Numbered from the stretch's first letter, positions 7,758-19,317 are shown. The stretch: DNA of 64,000 nt from Pseudoxanthomonas sp. (GCF_035999195.1 NZ_DASYGY010000009.1:2294001-2358000), one strand, 5' to 3'. Notes: a model not told the origin generated them from the letters alone. Translations and numbers: made by a program.

Positions 7758-8786
7758 ATGGTCCACCCTGATGGAGAACGCAACACGCGCATCGTGCTGG
7801 CCGCACGCCCGCAGGGCGAGCCGACGGCCGACGACTTCCGCCTGGAACACGCGCCCGTGCCCGAACCCGCGGAGGGCCAGGTGCTGCTGCGCAACCGCTA
7901 TCTGTCGCTGGATCCGTACATGCGCGGCCGCATGAACGCAGGGCGTTCGTACGCCAAGCCGGTGGAGATCGGCGAGGTGATGGACGGCGGCACGGTGTCG
8001 GAAGTGATCCACTCGCGGCATCCAGACCTGAAGGCCGGCGATCTCGTGCTGGCGCATGGCGGCTGGCAGACCCACGCCATCGCCGACGGCCGCCTGCTGA
8101 AGCGCAGGCTGGATGGGTCGGTCGCGCCACTGACCACTGCGCTCGGCGTCTACGGCATGCCGGGCTTCACCGCCTACGTCGGGCTGCACGAAATCGGCAA
8201 GCCGCAGCCCGGCGAGACGGTGGTGGTCGCCGCCGCCAGCGGACCGGTCGGCGCCACCGTCGGCCAGATCGCGAAGCTGCAGGGCGCGCGTACGGTCGGC
8301 ATCGCCGGCGGTGACGCCAAGCGCGCCTATCTGCGCGACGAACTGGGCTTCGACATGGCGCTGGACCATCGCGCGCCGGACTTCGCCGCGCAGTTGCGGG
8401 CCGCGTGCCCGGACGGCATCGACGTCTACTTCGAGAACGTCGGCGGCGCCGTGTTCGACGCCGTGGTACCGCTGCTCAACGATTTCGCCCGCATCCCGGT
8501 CTGCGGACTGGTCGCGCACTACAACGACACCGCGTTGCCGCCCGGACCCGACCGCATGCCGTGGCTGATGAGCCAGATCCTGACCCGCCACCTCACCGTG
8601 CGCGGGTTCATCCAGCACGATTTCATCGCGCTGTACCCGCAGTTCCTGTGCGAGATGGGAGCGTGGCTGTCCGAGGGCAAGATCCGCTACCGCGAGGACC
8701 TCGTGGAAGGCCTGGAGAACGCACCGCACGCGCTGATCGGGCTGTTGCGCGGGGAGAACTTCGGCAAGGTGGTGGTGAAGCTGTAG
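7758..8786 (+). CDS. NADP-dependent oxidoreductase, CurA/medium-chain zinc-free reductase family
   Basis: 342 residues from the ATG at 7758, preceded by GGAG at a good distance. N-terminal RNRYLSLDPYMRGRMN and the Rossmann segment VVVAAASGPVGATVGQIAK are typical of the curcumin/2-alkenal reductase group, which reduces the C=C bond of alpha,beta-unsaturated aldehydes and ketones with NADPH. The usual length is about 340-345. The last 150 bases of the gene are duplicated just downstream in a decayed form (8868-9027). Confidence 0.92.
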   Translation: MVHPDGERNTRIVLAARPQGEPTADDFRLEHAPVPEPAEGQVLLRNRYLSLDPYMRGRMNAGRSYAKPVEIGEVMDGGTVSEVIHSRHPDLKAGDLVLAHGGWQTHAIADGRLLKRRLDGSVAPLTTALGVYGMPGFTAYVGLHEIGKPQPGETVVVAAASGPVGATVGQIAKLQGARTVGIAGGDAKRAYLRDELGFDMALDHRAPDFAAQLRAACPDGIDVYFENVGGAVFDAVVPLLNDFARIPVCGLVAHYNDTALPPGPDRMPWLMSQILTRHLTVRGFIQHDFIALYPQFLCEMGAWLSEGKIRYREDLVEGLENAPHALIGLLRGENFGKVVVKL

Positions 8787-9115
8787 AGCGTCATGCACGC
8801 GAAGGCGGGGATCCAGTGCCTCTAGTTTCACGAAAGTCGCTGGGTTCCCGCCTTCGCGGGAATGACGGAGAAGCGGTATCCGCAGTTCGTGCCCGAGATG
8901 GGCGGCTGTCTTGCGGGCGAGAGGTCCGCTGATGCGAGAGCCTCGTGCAGGGTCGGGAGAATGCGCCGCGCGCATTGATCGGACTGCCGCGCGGGGAGAG
9001 CGTCCGCGAGGTGGCGGTGAAACTGCAGATCGGCATCCCCGCGCAGGCGGGGATCCAGCGACACGAACGCGCGAAAGCAAAGGTACGGGGGTGTCGCCTC
9101 CGTGGAAATGACGAC
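8632..9115. repeat. Tandem duplication of about 242 bp (reductase 3' end plus palindrome)
   Basis: The stretch 8632-8873 is repeated at 8874-9115 with an offset of 242-243 bases. Each unit holds the 3' end of the reductase gene followed by a palindromic element with GGCGGGGATCCAG and GGAA-TGACG. The second unit has many substitutions and small indels. This accounts for most of the 362-base gap between 8787 and 9148. Confidence 0.85.
8868..9027 (+). pseudogene. Decayed duplicate of the reductase 3' end
   Basis: Translation of this stretch gives GRENAPRALIGLPRGES and then REVAVKL, which matches the C-terminus of the upstream reductase (LENAPHALIGLLRGEN, KVVVKL). Frameshifts interrupt the frame before this point and the stop codon has been lost. 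It is a remnant of a local tandem duplication, not a gene. Confidence 0.8.
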
Positions 9116-9148
9116 GGCTGGGTGCAAAGATCGGCAACCCGGTTCCTG

Positions 9149-10066
9149 TCAGCGCTCGATGCCGTTCTCGGCTTCGTACTTCTGCATCGTCGCGATGGCG
9201 TCCAGCATGTACGCGTACCACGCTTGCTCGACATCGCCCAGCGGTCCGATCAGGCGTTCGAAGTCGGGTGTCGATGCGCCACGGGAAAGCAACTGCTTGT
9301 AGGCGGCTGCATGCCTGCCGTTCTCGTAGTGGAACAGGAAGTGGGTCAGGCCCCAATAGTGCAGGTAGTAGAGATTGACGTGCCGGTCGATGCCGGGCCC
9401 CCGGCCTTCCAGCAGGTCGCGCAACGGGATGAAGCGAGCCTCAGCGATGTCTGTGTGCAGGCTGCCCGTCAGCTTCATCCGTGACAACCACCAGATCGGA
9501 TAAGTGTCGGGATCGCTGCGCCCCGGCGTCAGCACGCCATCCTGGAGCCAGCTCGCGCCCAGGTAGCCGGCGACACCCTCGTTGGCCCATGCGGGCAGTC
9601 GCCAGCCGGCGACCTCGGTGTTCAACTGGTGCACCGCCTCGTGCAGCATCCAGTGATACGGATTCTGCCTTCCGCCGCCGTAGTAGGCGTAGCAGGCCGG
9701 CCGCAGGTAGTACGCCTCGGCCCACGGCCGGCTGCGGTTGTTGCGCTGGAACTCTTCGCGATCGGCGTACAGCACCAGCGTGAGCGGTCGGCCCGAAGGG
9801 CGGACCTGGTCGGCGAACAGCGCCATGTAGGCTGCATGGAGGCCCTCGACCGCGTCGGCCACCTGTTGCGTCTGCGCCGGGGTGGCGGTGCTGTGCACGC
9901 GGTAATGCGCTGTCTGCAGCAGCGTCGCCGCCACCGGTATGTGCGCAGCCGGTGCGTGAGCGGGTGAGGCAAGCGATTCGGGACGCGTGCGCTGCCATGC
10001 GATTACGGCGAGGGCCAGCGCCAGCAGCGCCATCGATGCACCAATGAGCGCGGCACGACGCGTCAT
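9149..10066 (-). CDS. Membrane-anchored gluzincin-type metallopeptidase (DUF1570-like)
   Basis: 305 residues. An N-terminal anchor lies at about 6-24. The zinc motif is HEAVH (H142, E143, H146), and WANEGVAGYLG places E163 as the likely third ligand, the arrangement of HExxH...E gluzincins. Just before it, YAYYGGGRQNPYHWML is typical of this group. The rest is helical, as in DUF1570 peptidases. It should act on the outer face of the inner membrane; the substrate is unknown. Its ATG overlaps the stop of the acetyltransferase gene upstream. Confidence 0.82.
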   Translation of the reverse strand: MTRRAALIGASMALLALALAVIAWQRTRPESLASPAHAPAAHIPVAATLLQTAHYRVHSTATPAQTQQVADAVEGLHAAYMALFADQVRPSGRPLTLVLYADREEFQRNNRSRPWAEAYYLRPACYAYYGGGRQNPYHWMLHEAVHQLNTEVAGWRLPAWANEGVAGYLGASWLQDGVLTPGRSDPDTYPIWWLSRMKLTGSLHTDIAEARFIPLRDLLEGRGPGIDRHVNLYYLHYWGLTHFLFHYENGRHAAAYKQLLSRGASTPDFERLIGPLGDVEQAWYAYMLDAIATMQKYEAENGIER

Positions 10067-12768
10067 GCCTTGCTCGGCACCGGCAGGCTGACATGCATCA
10101 GCGTGGGATCGTCGGGATCCAGCTTCACGCGGAAGCCGAGGCTCTCGCACATCGCCAGCATGGTGCGGTTCTCGCGCAGTACCTGGCCTTCGATGGTCTT
10201 CAGGCCCTGCCACTGCGCGTACTCGATCATGATCCGCATCAGCTTCCAGCCGATGCCGTGCCCCTTGAGGTCCGAGCGCACCAGGATGCCGTACTCGCCC
10301 GTCTCGTAGTTGGCGTCGGCATGCAGGCGCACGGCGCCGAGCATTTCGTGCGTGTCCGGATGCACGGCGACCAGGGCGATCGAACGCGCGTAGTCGAGCT
10401 GGGTGAGGCGGGCGATGAACTCGTGGCTGAAATGGCGCACCGACTGGAAGAAGCGCAGGCGCAGGTCGTCGTCGGTCACGTGGGTGAAGAACGCGCGGAA
10501 CATCGCGTCGTCTTCCGGCCGCACCGGTCGCACCAGCGCGGATTGACCGTCGGCGAGTTCGATGGTCCGTTCCCATTCGGTCGGATACGGGAAGATCGCG
10601 AAGCGCGGATGGCCGCGGCCCTTGTGCAATGCGCGACCGCGCGCCACGGCGATGCGTGCATCGACGGCGACCACGCCGTCACGGTCGGCCAGCAGCGGAT
10701 TGATGTCGAGCTGCTGGATCTCCGGGATATCGGCGGCCAGTTGCGCCAGCTTCACCAGCACCAGTGCGACCGCGCGCTCGTCGGCGGCCGGCACGTCGCG
10801 GTAGGCCTTCAGCACGCGCGAGACGCGCGTGCGTGCGATCAGCTCGTGCGCCAGCCGCAGGTCCAGCGGCGGCAGGGCGACGGCCTGGTCGTTGATGACT
10901 TCCACCGCCGTACCGCCCCGGCCGAATGCGATGACCGGGCCGAACACCGGATCGTCGGCGATGCCGGCGATCAGTTCGCGCGCCTTCGGCCGCAGCAGCG
11001 TCGGTTGCACCATCACGCCTTCGATGCGGGCATCCGGGCGGCGTTCGCGCGCGCGCTGCAGGATGCCGGCCGCCGCCTCGCGTACGGCATTCGCGTGCGG
11101 CAGGTTGAGGCGTACGCCATCCACGTCCGACTTGTGCGGGATGTCGGGCGACAGGATCTTCACCGCCACCGTCATGCCGTCGGCCAGCAGCGGCGCGGCG
11201 ATGCGTGCGGCATCGTCGGGATCGACCGCGCGCCAGACCGGCGCCATCGGAATGCCGTAGGCGGCGAGCAGCTGCGTGGTGGCCAGTGGATCCAGCCATG
11301 CGTGGCCGGCGTCCAGCGCCGCATCGACCAGCGCGCGGGCCTTGCCGACATCGGGGCTGAAATCCTCCGGAAGGCTGGGCGGCGTCTCCATCAGCGCGGC
11401 CTGCACCTCGCGATGGCGGACCAGGTGCATGAAGCCGGCCACCGCGTCCGACTCGTTCGGATAGCGCGGGATCTGCGCGGCATCGAGCAGCGCTTCGGCC
11501 TGCGGGTCGTTGCCCAGCCAGACGGTGAACACGGGCTTGCGCGCGCCATGCGCGGGGCGCTGCGACAGCACACGGGTGACCGCATGTGCCGCTTCCGACG
11601 ACGACGACAACACCGTCGGCACGTTGACCGCGAGCAGCGCATCGTTCTCCGGATCGGCGAGCAGGGCTTCGATCGTCGCGGCGTAGCGGTCGGCGTCGAT
11701 GTCGGTCAGCAGGTCGACCGGATTGGTCCGCGACCACCCCACCGGCAGCAGGCGGTCCAGGGTGTCGCGCGTGGCCTCCGACAGCGTCGCCAGCGTGCCG
11801 CCCTGTTCGTACAGATGGTCGACCGACAGCGCACCCACGCCGCCGCCGTTGGTGAGGATGGCGAGTCGTCGCCCCTGGAACGGACGCACCTGGCCCAGGG
11901 TGCGCGCCGCCGCGAACAGCTCGTGCAGCGAGCGCACGCGCAGCAGGCCGGCGCGCCGGAACGCGGCGCCGTAGACGGCGTTCGGCTTGGCCAGGTTCTG
12001 TGTGTGCGTGCTGCCGGCCGGCGTGACCCGCACCGGCAGGCCATGGCCGGACTTCACCACGACGACGGGCTTGGTGCGCGCAGCCGCGCGCGCGGCCGAC
12101 ATGAATTTGCGCGCATCGCGGATGGCTTCCACGTACAGCAGGATCGCGCGCGTACGATGGTCGGTGGCGAAGTAGTCCAGCAGGTCGGCGAAGTCGACGT
12201 CCAGTGCATCGCCCAGCGACACCACGGCGGAGAAGCCGACCGGCTGGCTCATGCTCCATTCGACGAGGCCGCCGGAAATCGCGCCCGACTGCGAGATCAG
12301 CGCCAGGTCGCCCGCTTTCGGGAAGCGGCTCGCCAGGCTGGCGTTGAGGCGCGCATGCGGCGCGATCACGCCCAGGCAGTTCGGACCCAGCACGCGCAGG
12401 CCCTTCTCGCGCGTCAGGATTTCCAGCTGCGCGGCAGGCGAGCCCGGCCCGTTGCCCATCGCGGCGGTCAACACCACGACGGCCGCGGCGCCCTTCTCCG
12501 CGGCTTCGGCGGCCAGCGACGGAACCGTGGCCGCGGGCGTGGCGATCACCACCAGGTCGGGCGTCCACGGCAGGTCGCGCAGGTGGCGTGCGATGGTGAC
12601 GCCGTCCATCGGCGTCGGGTGCTTGTTGACCAATCCGATCCGGCCATCGAAGCCGGCGGCCCGCAGGTTCTCCACCACCGCGCGTCCCACCGAACGCGGA
12701 CGCGACTGGCTGCCGACCACGGCGACGGCGCGCGGGCGGAAGATCGAGTCGAGGCGGTAGGTGCTCAT
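10063..12768 (-). CDS. pat: Pat/YfiQ-type protein lysine acetyltransferase (NDP-forming acyl-CoA synthetase domains plus GNAT)
   Basis: 901 residues, close to the 886 of enterobacterial Pat. A CoA-binding Rossmann domain (1-130; RAVAVVGSQSRPRSVG), succinyl-CoA-ligase-like domains (about 145-460), an ATP-grasp domain (about 490-710) and a C-terminal GNAT domain (about 735-895) follow in order. Pat acetylates acetyl-CoA synthetase and other metabolic enzymes. At the position of the ligase phosphohistidine the sequence reads GSTHTQN (H255), so a His appears to be kept, whereas I recall it being lost in well-studied Pat proteins. A bifunctional ligase is therefore not ruled out. Translationally coupled to the metallopeptidase downstream. 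Confidence 0.88.
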   Translation of the reverse strand: MSTYRLDSIFRPRAVAVVGSQSRPRSVGRAVVENLRAAGFDGRIGLVNKHPTPMDGVTIARHLRDLPWTPDLVVIATPAATVPSLAAEAAEKGAAAVVVLTAAMGNGPGSPAAQLEILTREKGLRVLGPNCLGVIAPHARLNASLASRFPKAGDLALISQSGAISGGLVEWSMSQPVGFSAVVSLGDALDVDFADLLDYFATDHRTRAILLYVEAIRDARKFMSAARAAARTKPVVVVKSGHGLPVRVTPAGSTHTQNLAKPNAVYGAAFRRAGLLRVRSLHELFAAARTLGQVRPFQGRRLAILTNGGGVGALSVDHLYEQGGTLATLSEATRDTLDRLLPVGWSRTNPVDLLTDIDADRYAATIEALLADPENDALLAVNVPTVLSSSSEAAHAVTRVLSQRPAHGARKPVFTVWLGNDPQAEALLDAAQIPRYPNESDAVAGFMHLVRHREVQAALMETPPSLPEDFSPDVGKARALVDAALDAGHAWLDPLATTQLLAAYGIPMAPVWRAVDPDDAARIAAPLLADGMTVAVKILSPDIPHKSDVDGVRLNLPHANAVREAAAGILQRARERRPDARIEGVMVQPTLLRPKARELIAGIADDPVFGPVIAFGRGGTAVEVINDQAVALPPLDLRLAHELIARTRVSRVLKAYRDVPAADERAVALVLVKLAQLAADIPEIQQLDINPLLADRDGVVAVDARIAVARGRALHKGRGHPRFAIFPYPTEWERTIELADGQSALVRPVRPEDDAMFRAFFTHVTDDDLRLRFFQSVRHFSHEFIARLTQLDYARSIALVAVHPDTHEMLGAVRLHADANYETGEYGILVRSDLKGHGIGWKLMRIMIEYAQWQGLKTIEGQVLRENRTMLAMCESLGFRVKLDPDDPTLMHVSLPVPSKA

Positions 12769-12835
12769 GGCGGGAAGGCGGTCTCCACGTGGCGGCTAGG
12801 GTAACGCGCGGCCTGTCGCAGGGGCATGCGCGCCG

Positions 12836-14545
12836 TCACGCCAGCTTGAGCGTGTCCGGGTAAGGCGGAGTATCCGGATAGTCGCCCGCGGTGAGGCGCG
12901 ACTGAAGGTCGCGCCACCAGGCGGGCCTGAAGAGGTCGCCATGCGCGGCCTTCAGCGCCTTCGCCTGTGCGTCGGGCAGCCCGAGGAACTGCGGGAAGCG
13001 TTCGGGGAAGACGTCGCCGGCATCGACATGGAACCACGGGCCATCCGCGATCTGTTCCTCGTAGGTCGTCGGCTGCGGCCAGTCGCGGAACCGGCAGTCG
13101 GCGACCAGCCGCAGCTCGTCGTAGTCGTAGAACACCACGCGTCCATGCCGCGATACGCCGAAGTTCTTCAGCAGCATGTCGCCGGGGAAGATGTTGTTGC
13201 GCGCCATGTCCTTGATCGCCTGCCCGTAGTCGAGCGCGGCGGTGCGCGCGGCGTCGGCCTTCTGCTCGCGCAGGTACAGGTTCAGCGGCCTCAGCCGGCG
13301 CTGCACATAGCAGAGGTGGATCACCAGGTCGTCGCCGTCCTCGCTGAGGCTCTGACCGCAACTCTCGCGCAGCTCCTGCAGCAGCGCCGGCGAGAAGCGC
13401 GCGCGCGGGAAGCGCAGGAAGCGGAACGCCTGCGTATCCAGCAGCCGGCCGACGCGGTCCAGATGGAAGACCAGGTCGTACTTGTCCTCCACGTCCTGCC
13501 GGCTCATCGCCTTGGGGTAGGCGAAGCGGTCGCGGATCACCTTGAACACCAGCGGATAGCTGGGCAGGGTGAACACCGCCATCACCATGCCGGGCGTGCC
13601 CTCGGCATGCACCAGCCGTTCGTCCGGATGCGCGGCGAAGTGGTGGAAGAAGGTGCGGTAGCGCTCGGTCTTGCCCTGCTTGGCACGGCCGAGCACGGTG
13701 TAGATCTCGTCGATCGGCTTGCCCGGCAGCAGCGAACGCAGGAACACCACCGCATCGCCCACCGTCGCCAGGTCGGCATGGAAGTAGCTGCGCGAGGTGC
13801 CGAACAGGTGCGCCACGTCGCCGCGATGGGTGAGCGCGGCTTCCGCCTTCAACTGCCCGCCATCGTTGACCAGGGCGATGACGCAGGGCGAGAACCGGTG
13901 CTCGCCGAATACGCGCCCGACCAGGTAGGCGCGGCGTTCGCGATAGAACACGGTGTCCAGCAGTTCGATGCCGCGGACCGGATTCGCGCCCCAGTGCGCC
14001 AGGTCGTCCTGCAGACGCACCGCGATCGCCGCGGCGCAGCGGGTGCGATGCGCGTATGGGACGTCGAACCCGTAATCGCCGAGCACGCGCGCGAACGTAT
14101 CCGTCGGACGCTGTTCGGAGACGGCATAGCTGTGGCGCGCGACCGGATGGGTGATCGCATCGGTCGGTTCCACGTCCAGCGCGACGAACTCCAGCGCCGG
14201 ATCCACGCCGCGGATGCGCAGGAAGCGGCGGCAGAGCGTGTTGTAGAACGTCTTGTACAGCTCGCGATCGATCTGCCCGGCGATCAGCCGCTCGAACGCG
14301 GCGCGAGCGGTGATCCACGGCTCGCGATCATGGGCCCGGCCCGGCAACACCGCCTGCAGGCGCAGCGCGCATTCGGCGATGCACTGGTCGTACAGCGCGA
14401 TGCGTTCGACGGCATCGGCGCGCGCGCCGGCCCAGTCCATCGTCTCGAAGCGGCGCTTGGCGCGGCGGGTGATCGCCGCGAAACGCGCGTGGTAGTCCGC
14501 GAACGCGTCGTGGATCAGGCGGGCGAGGGCATCGTCGTGGACCAT
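12836..14545 (-). CDS. aceK: Isocitrate dehydrogenase kinase/phosphatase
   Basis: 569 residues, the expected family length. The N-terminal regulatory half is followed by the kinase-like half: LVFKVIRDRFAYPK holds the ATP-binding Lys, DMARNNIFPGDMLLKNFGV is the catalytic loop, and VVFYDYDE gives the metal-binding Asp. AceK switches isocitrate flux between the TCA cycle and the glyoxylate bypass by phosphorylating a Ser of dimeric IDH. It stands alone here, without aceBA. Notably, the only IDH in the window is the monomeric type. Confidence 0.97.
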   Translation of the reverse strand: MVHDDALARLIHDAFADYHARFAAITRRAKRRFETMDWAGARADAVERIALYDQCIAECALRLQAVLPGRAHDREPWITARAAFERLIAGQIDRELYKTFYNTLCRRFLRIRGVDPALEFVALDVEPTDAITHPVARHSYAVSEQRPTDTFARVLGDYGFDVPYAHRTRCAAAIAVRLQDDLAHWGANPVRGIELLDTVFYRERRAYLVGRVFGEHRFSPCVIALVNDGGQLKAEAALTHRGDVAHLFGTSRSYFHADLATVGDAVVFLRSLLPGKPIDEIYTVLGRAKQGKTERYRTFFHHFAAHPDERLVHAEGTPGMVMAVFTLPSYPLVFKVIRDRFAYPKAMSRQDVEDKYDLVFHLDRVGRLLDTQAFRFLRFPRARFSPALLQELRESCGQSLSEDGDDLVIHLCYVQRRLRPLNLYLREQKADAARTAALDYGQAIKDMARNNIFPGDMLLKNFGVSRHGRVVFYDYDELRLVADCRFRDWPQPTTYEEQIADGPWFHVDAGDVFPERFPQFLGLPDAQAKALKAAHGDLFRPAWWRDLQSRLTAGDYPDTPPYPDTLKLA

Positions 14546-14575
14546 GCGGCCGATGTTAGCCGGCGCGCGCTGGAG

Positions 14576-15454
14576 TCATCGCTCCACCACCACGCCGGCC
14601 TGTTCCAGCAACCAGCTGCGTACCTTGCGGAAACCCGGATGCGACACGCTGCGTTCGGGATACACCAGGTAGTGCGCGAAGTCGGCCTGCAGCCGCTTCC
14701 TCGTCAGGGTCACCAGCCGGCCGGCCTTCACCAGCGGCTCGGCCAGCGTCCAGCGCGCCAGCGCCACGCCCACGCCCTGCGCCGCGGCCTGGTGCAGCGT
14801 CTCGGTGTCGTCGAACTGCGCCACGTAACGCGCCGGCGGCTGGCCGCCGAAATGCTCGAACCAGTCCTTCCAGCGGTTGGCCGGGTCCCCGAGCAGCGGC
14901 AGCTTCGCCATCTGGTCCGGCGCCGGTTTGCCGTGCCGTTTCACTAGCGCGGGACTGGCGACCGGCGTGATCCATTCGTGGAAAAGGAACTCGGCGTGCA
15001 CGTTCGCCCAGCGGCCGCCGCCCAGGCGCAGCGCCAGGTCCACCGGCTCGCGCTCGAAGTCGACCACATGCGTGCTCGACTGCAGGTTGAGGCCGAGCTC
15101 CGGATGCGCGGCGAGGAAGGCGGGCAGCCGCGGCACCAGCCAGGCCGTGGCCATCGACGGGATGAGGCTGAGCGTGACGGTGTGGTCGTTGCGCAGCGTG
15201 GCGCGCCGCAGGGCGTGGTCGATGGTGTCGAGCGGGCCGGAGATCGCGTCGAACAGCCGCTGCCCGTCCGGCGTCAGTTCGACGCCGCGCGGCCCACGCG
15301 CCAGCAGCTTGTGGCCCAGCCGCTGTTCGAGCAGCCGCATGCGGTGACTCAGCGCACTGACGGTGAGGTGCATGGCCTCGGCCGCCCGGGTCAGGTTGCG
15401 CAGGCGGGCGGCGGTGACGAAGGCATCCACCTGGTCCAGCGGCAGTCGGCTCAT
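14576..15454 (-). CDS. LysR-family transcriptional regulator (GcvA-like)
   Basis: 292 residues. Winged helix-turn-helix at 1-65 (LTRAAEAMHLTVSALSHRMR), then a periplasmic-binding-like effector domain. VAQFDDTETLHQAAAQG is typical of the GcvA/AmpR subgroup. It is divergent from the small gene at 15565, a usual place for a LysR target, but no classical T-N11-A box is obvious to me. Confidence 0.92.
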   Translation of the reverse strand: MSRLPLDQVDAFVTAARLRNLTRAAEAMHLTVSALSHRMRLLEQRLGHKLLARGPRGVELTPDGQRLFDAISGPLDTIDHALRRATLRNDHTVTLSLIPSMATAWLVPRLPAFLAAHPELGLNLQSSTHVVDFEREPVDLALRLGGGRWANVHAEFLFHEWITPVASPALVKRHGKPAPDQMAKLPLLGDPANRWKDWFEHFGGQPPARYVAQFDDTETLHQAAAQGVGVALARWTLAEPLVKAGRLVTLTRKRLQADFAHYLVYPERSVSHPGFRKVRSWLLEQAGVVVER

Positions 15455-15564
15455 CTTGAATCCATCTCAAGGCTGGCTTGCGGAGCTTTCGCTTTTTCGG
15501 CGCCGATCATGCGCCTACCTTGGCCATCCTTCAAGCCGGAGCACCGGCGTCACGGAGCGGTCGC

Positions 15565-15795
15565 ATGCAATCGGAAACGAAGAAGCCGTGGTGGCAGCAG
15601 CTGGGCGGCATGAGCCAGGGCATGTTGTTCTTGCAGGGGCATGTCGCGCATTCCATCGATGACCCGGCGCCCAGACAGGAAGAGCGCCGCCACCATGCCC
15701 ATGACGCGGCGGGCAAGGCCCGGCACCAGCGCGCGGTGCAGCGGCTGGGCGAACGCTGGCTGCGCGCGATGACGTCGCTGTCCTTGTTCCGTTGA
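15565..15795 (+). CDS. Small hypothetical protein
   Basis: 76 residues from the ATG at 15565, preceded by GGAG eight bases upstream. It starts MQSETKKPWW, has a Gly/Met-rich middle and a His/Arg-rich second half, with no signal peptide or membrane segment. I do not recognise a family. It is divergent from the LysR gene, and its coding bias is in line with its neighbours. A longer reading from 15478 would overlap the promoter region. Confidence 0.55.
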   Translation: MQSETKKPWWQQLGGMSQGMLFLQGHVAHSIDDPAPRQEERRHHAHDAAGKARHQRAVQRLGERWLRAMTSLSLFR

Positions 15796-15821
15796 GCGAC
15801 TTCAAGACACGGAGGTCATCC

Positions 15822-15886
15822 TGTGGGAGCGACGTCAGTCGCGATGAAGCGCCGCGGTGCCCAATCGCGACTGACGTCGCTCCCAC
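15822..15886. repeat. Palindromic intergenic repeat, family A (TGTGGGAGCGACGT...)
   Basis: GTGGGAGCGACGTCAGTCGC at one end is mirrored by GCGACTGACGTCGCTCCCAC at the other, giving a long hairpin. Same family as 23977, 27265, 52381 and 60432. Confidence 0.85.
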
Positions 15887-15905
15887 GCCGGCTTCCTCGC
15901 TGCAC

Positions 15906-16253
15906 TCAGGCCCTCACGTAGACCCAGGCGTCGCGTCCGGAGGTCAGGCGCACCTGGATGCGCGCATAGTCCGCGACTTCATAGCGATCGGCTGCGGCAA
16001 GTTCGTCGGCGGTGATCCGGAACACGGTGCCCGCCACTTCGTCGAACGGATCGTCGCTGGGGCTGACGATCGGGTGGAAACGTTCGCCACTGGCGGCGAG
16101 CACGTCGGGGTCGGTGATTTCCACCATCGTCCGCGCATAGCCGGTCATCGCATCCGGTTCGCCATCGAGCCGGCGGCCGAACGAGGCGCGCTGCACGCTT
16201 TCCAGCTGCAGGGTGCCGTAGGAGAACAACAGGATATCGGCGGCGTCGGTCAT
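15906..16253 (-). CDS. Gamma-glutamylcyclotransferase-like (AIG2/GGCT fold) protein
   Basis: 115 residues. FSYGTLQ (10-16) is the family's glycine loop, and AADRYEVADYARIQV (87-101) supplies the likely general acid Glu (E92). Small proteins of this group act on gamma-glutamyl amines or peptides, but the substrate varies. Separated from icd upstream by a terminator, so it likely has its own promoter. Confidence 0.8.
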   Translation of the reverse strand: MTDAADILLFSYGTLQLESVQRASFGRRLDGEPDAMTGYARTMVEITDPDVLAASGERFHPIVSPSDDPFDEVAGTVFRITADELAAADRYEVADYARIQVRLTSGRDAWVYVRA

Positions 16254-16294
16254 GGCGGGAGGTACCGGATAGCGGCAGCAGGCACGAGGGTCGC

Positions 16295-16329
16295 CGAAAA
16301 CACAACGCCCGGCACGGGGCCGGGCGTTG
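16295..16329 (-). terminator. Rho-independent terminator after icd
   Basis: On the minus strand: ACGCCCGGC, short loop, GCCGGGCGT, then GTGTTTT. It lies 24 bases past the icd stop. Confidence 0.85.
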
Positions 16330-16353
16330 GAGGCGGCAGCGAAGCGATCCGCG

Positions 16354-18585
<2,232 letters not shown>

Positions 18586-18726
18586 GGGGATCAGGACTCT
18601 CGACAAGGGGCGACGGGGAATTCAGCGCGCCATTGTCGCGCGCCATCGCACGCAGGGCAAAACGAGGGGGTACGGACGGCGCAGGCCATGTCCTCGGGAC
18701 AGGCGGGTCGCCGCCTGCACGCGGGC

Positions 18727-18757
18727 AAAAAAAGCGGGCGTGGATCGCTCCACGCCC
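18727..18757 (-). terminator. Rho-independent terminator after the 18801 lipoprotein gene
   Basis: Minus strand: GGGCGTGGA, GCGA loop, TCCACGCCC, then GC and seven Ts. Confidence 0.88.
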
Positions 18758-18800
18758 GAGCTTGCCCCACACCAGTGGGAGAGAGCCTGCTGATGGGGAA

Positions 18801-19283
18801 TTACCTGACTTCGATTTCCTGCGTCATGCCGACCGGCTGACCGTTCAAGGTGACGTCGACCTTGTACTTGCCGGCAGGCCAGGCATTGGCGTTGGTGAAC
18901 TCGATATTGGTGGTGCCCGCATCCTCGGCCTTGACGGTCGCGGACTGCTTGCCGGCTTCTTGGCCGTCCTGGAAGGTCAGCTTGGCCTCGATGGTGGCGT
19001 CGGCCGGCGTGGTGGCGTCGGTCTTGACCGACACGATGATCTTGTCCTTCACGCCGAACATGCCGACCGCGGCGACCGACTTGTCCGCGGCGGCCGTGTT
19101 GCCGACGGTGACGCTGGTGGCGCTGACCGGCATCGGGGCGGGAGCGGGCTCGGCGGGAGCCGGCGCGGGTTCGACGGCAGTCGGCGGCGCGACGACGGGT
19201 TCTTCCTTCTTCTTGCAGCCGACCAGGGCGACGGTGCCGACCAGTGCGGCGGCCAAGGCATAGGACATGCGGTTGTGCTTCAT
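18801..19283 (-). CDS. Lipoprotein with Ala/Pro linker and beta-rich domain
   Basis: 160 residues from the ATG at 19283. Signal peptide with lipobox LVGC, then KKKEE, a Pro/Ala/Glu linker (about 25-50) and a domain of some 105 residues rich in short beta strands (SVTVGNTAA, KIIVSVKTDA, YKVDVTLNGQPVG). It looks like an envelope-attached Ig-like or bacterial-surface fold; no function is assigned. The LysM gene lies just upstream on the same strand (34-base gap), so the two likely share a message ending at the terminator at 18727. Confidence 0.85.
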   Translation of the reverse strand: MKHNRMSYALAAALVGTVALVGCKKKEEPVVAPPTAVEPAPAPAEPAPAPMPVSATSVTVGNTAAADKSVAAVGMFGVKDKIIVSVKTDATTPADATIEAKLTFQDGQEAGKQSATVKAEDAGTTNIEFTNANAWPAGKYKVDVTLNGQPVGMTQEIEVR

Positions 19284-19317
19284 GGGTTCGATCCTTGTGG
19301 ATGAAGTGGAGGGGCGA

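Noticed and set aside
8945..9484. Open frame of 179 codons downstream of the reductase
   Set aside because: Its first 30 residues are the decayed copy of the reductase C-terminus, and the rest lies opposite the metallopeptidase.
10093..12804. 903-codon plus-strand frame over pat
   Set aside because: Antisense shadow; Arg/Gln-rich translation without motifs.
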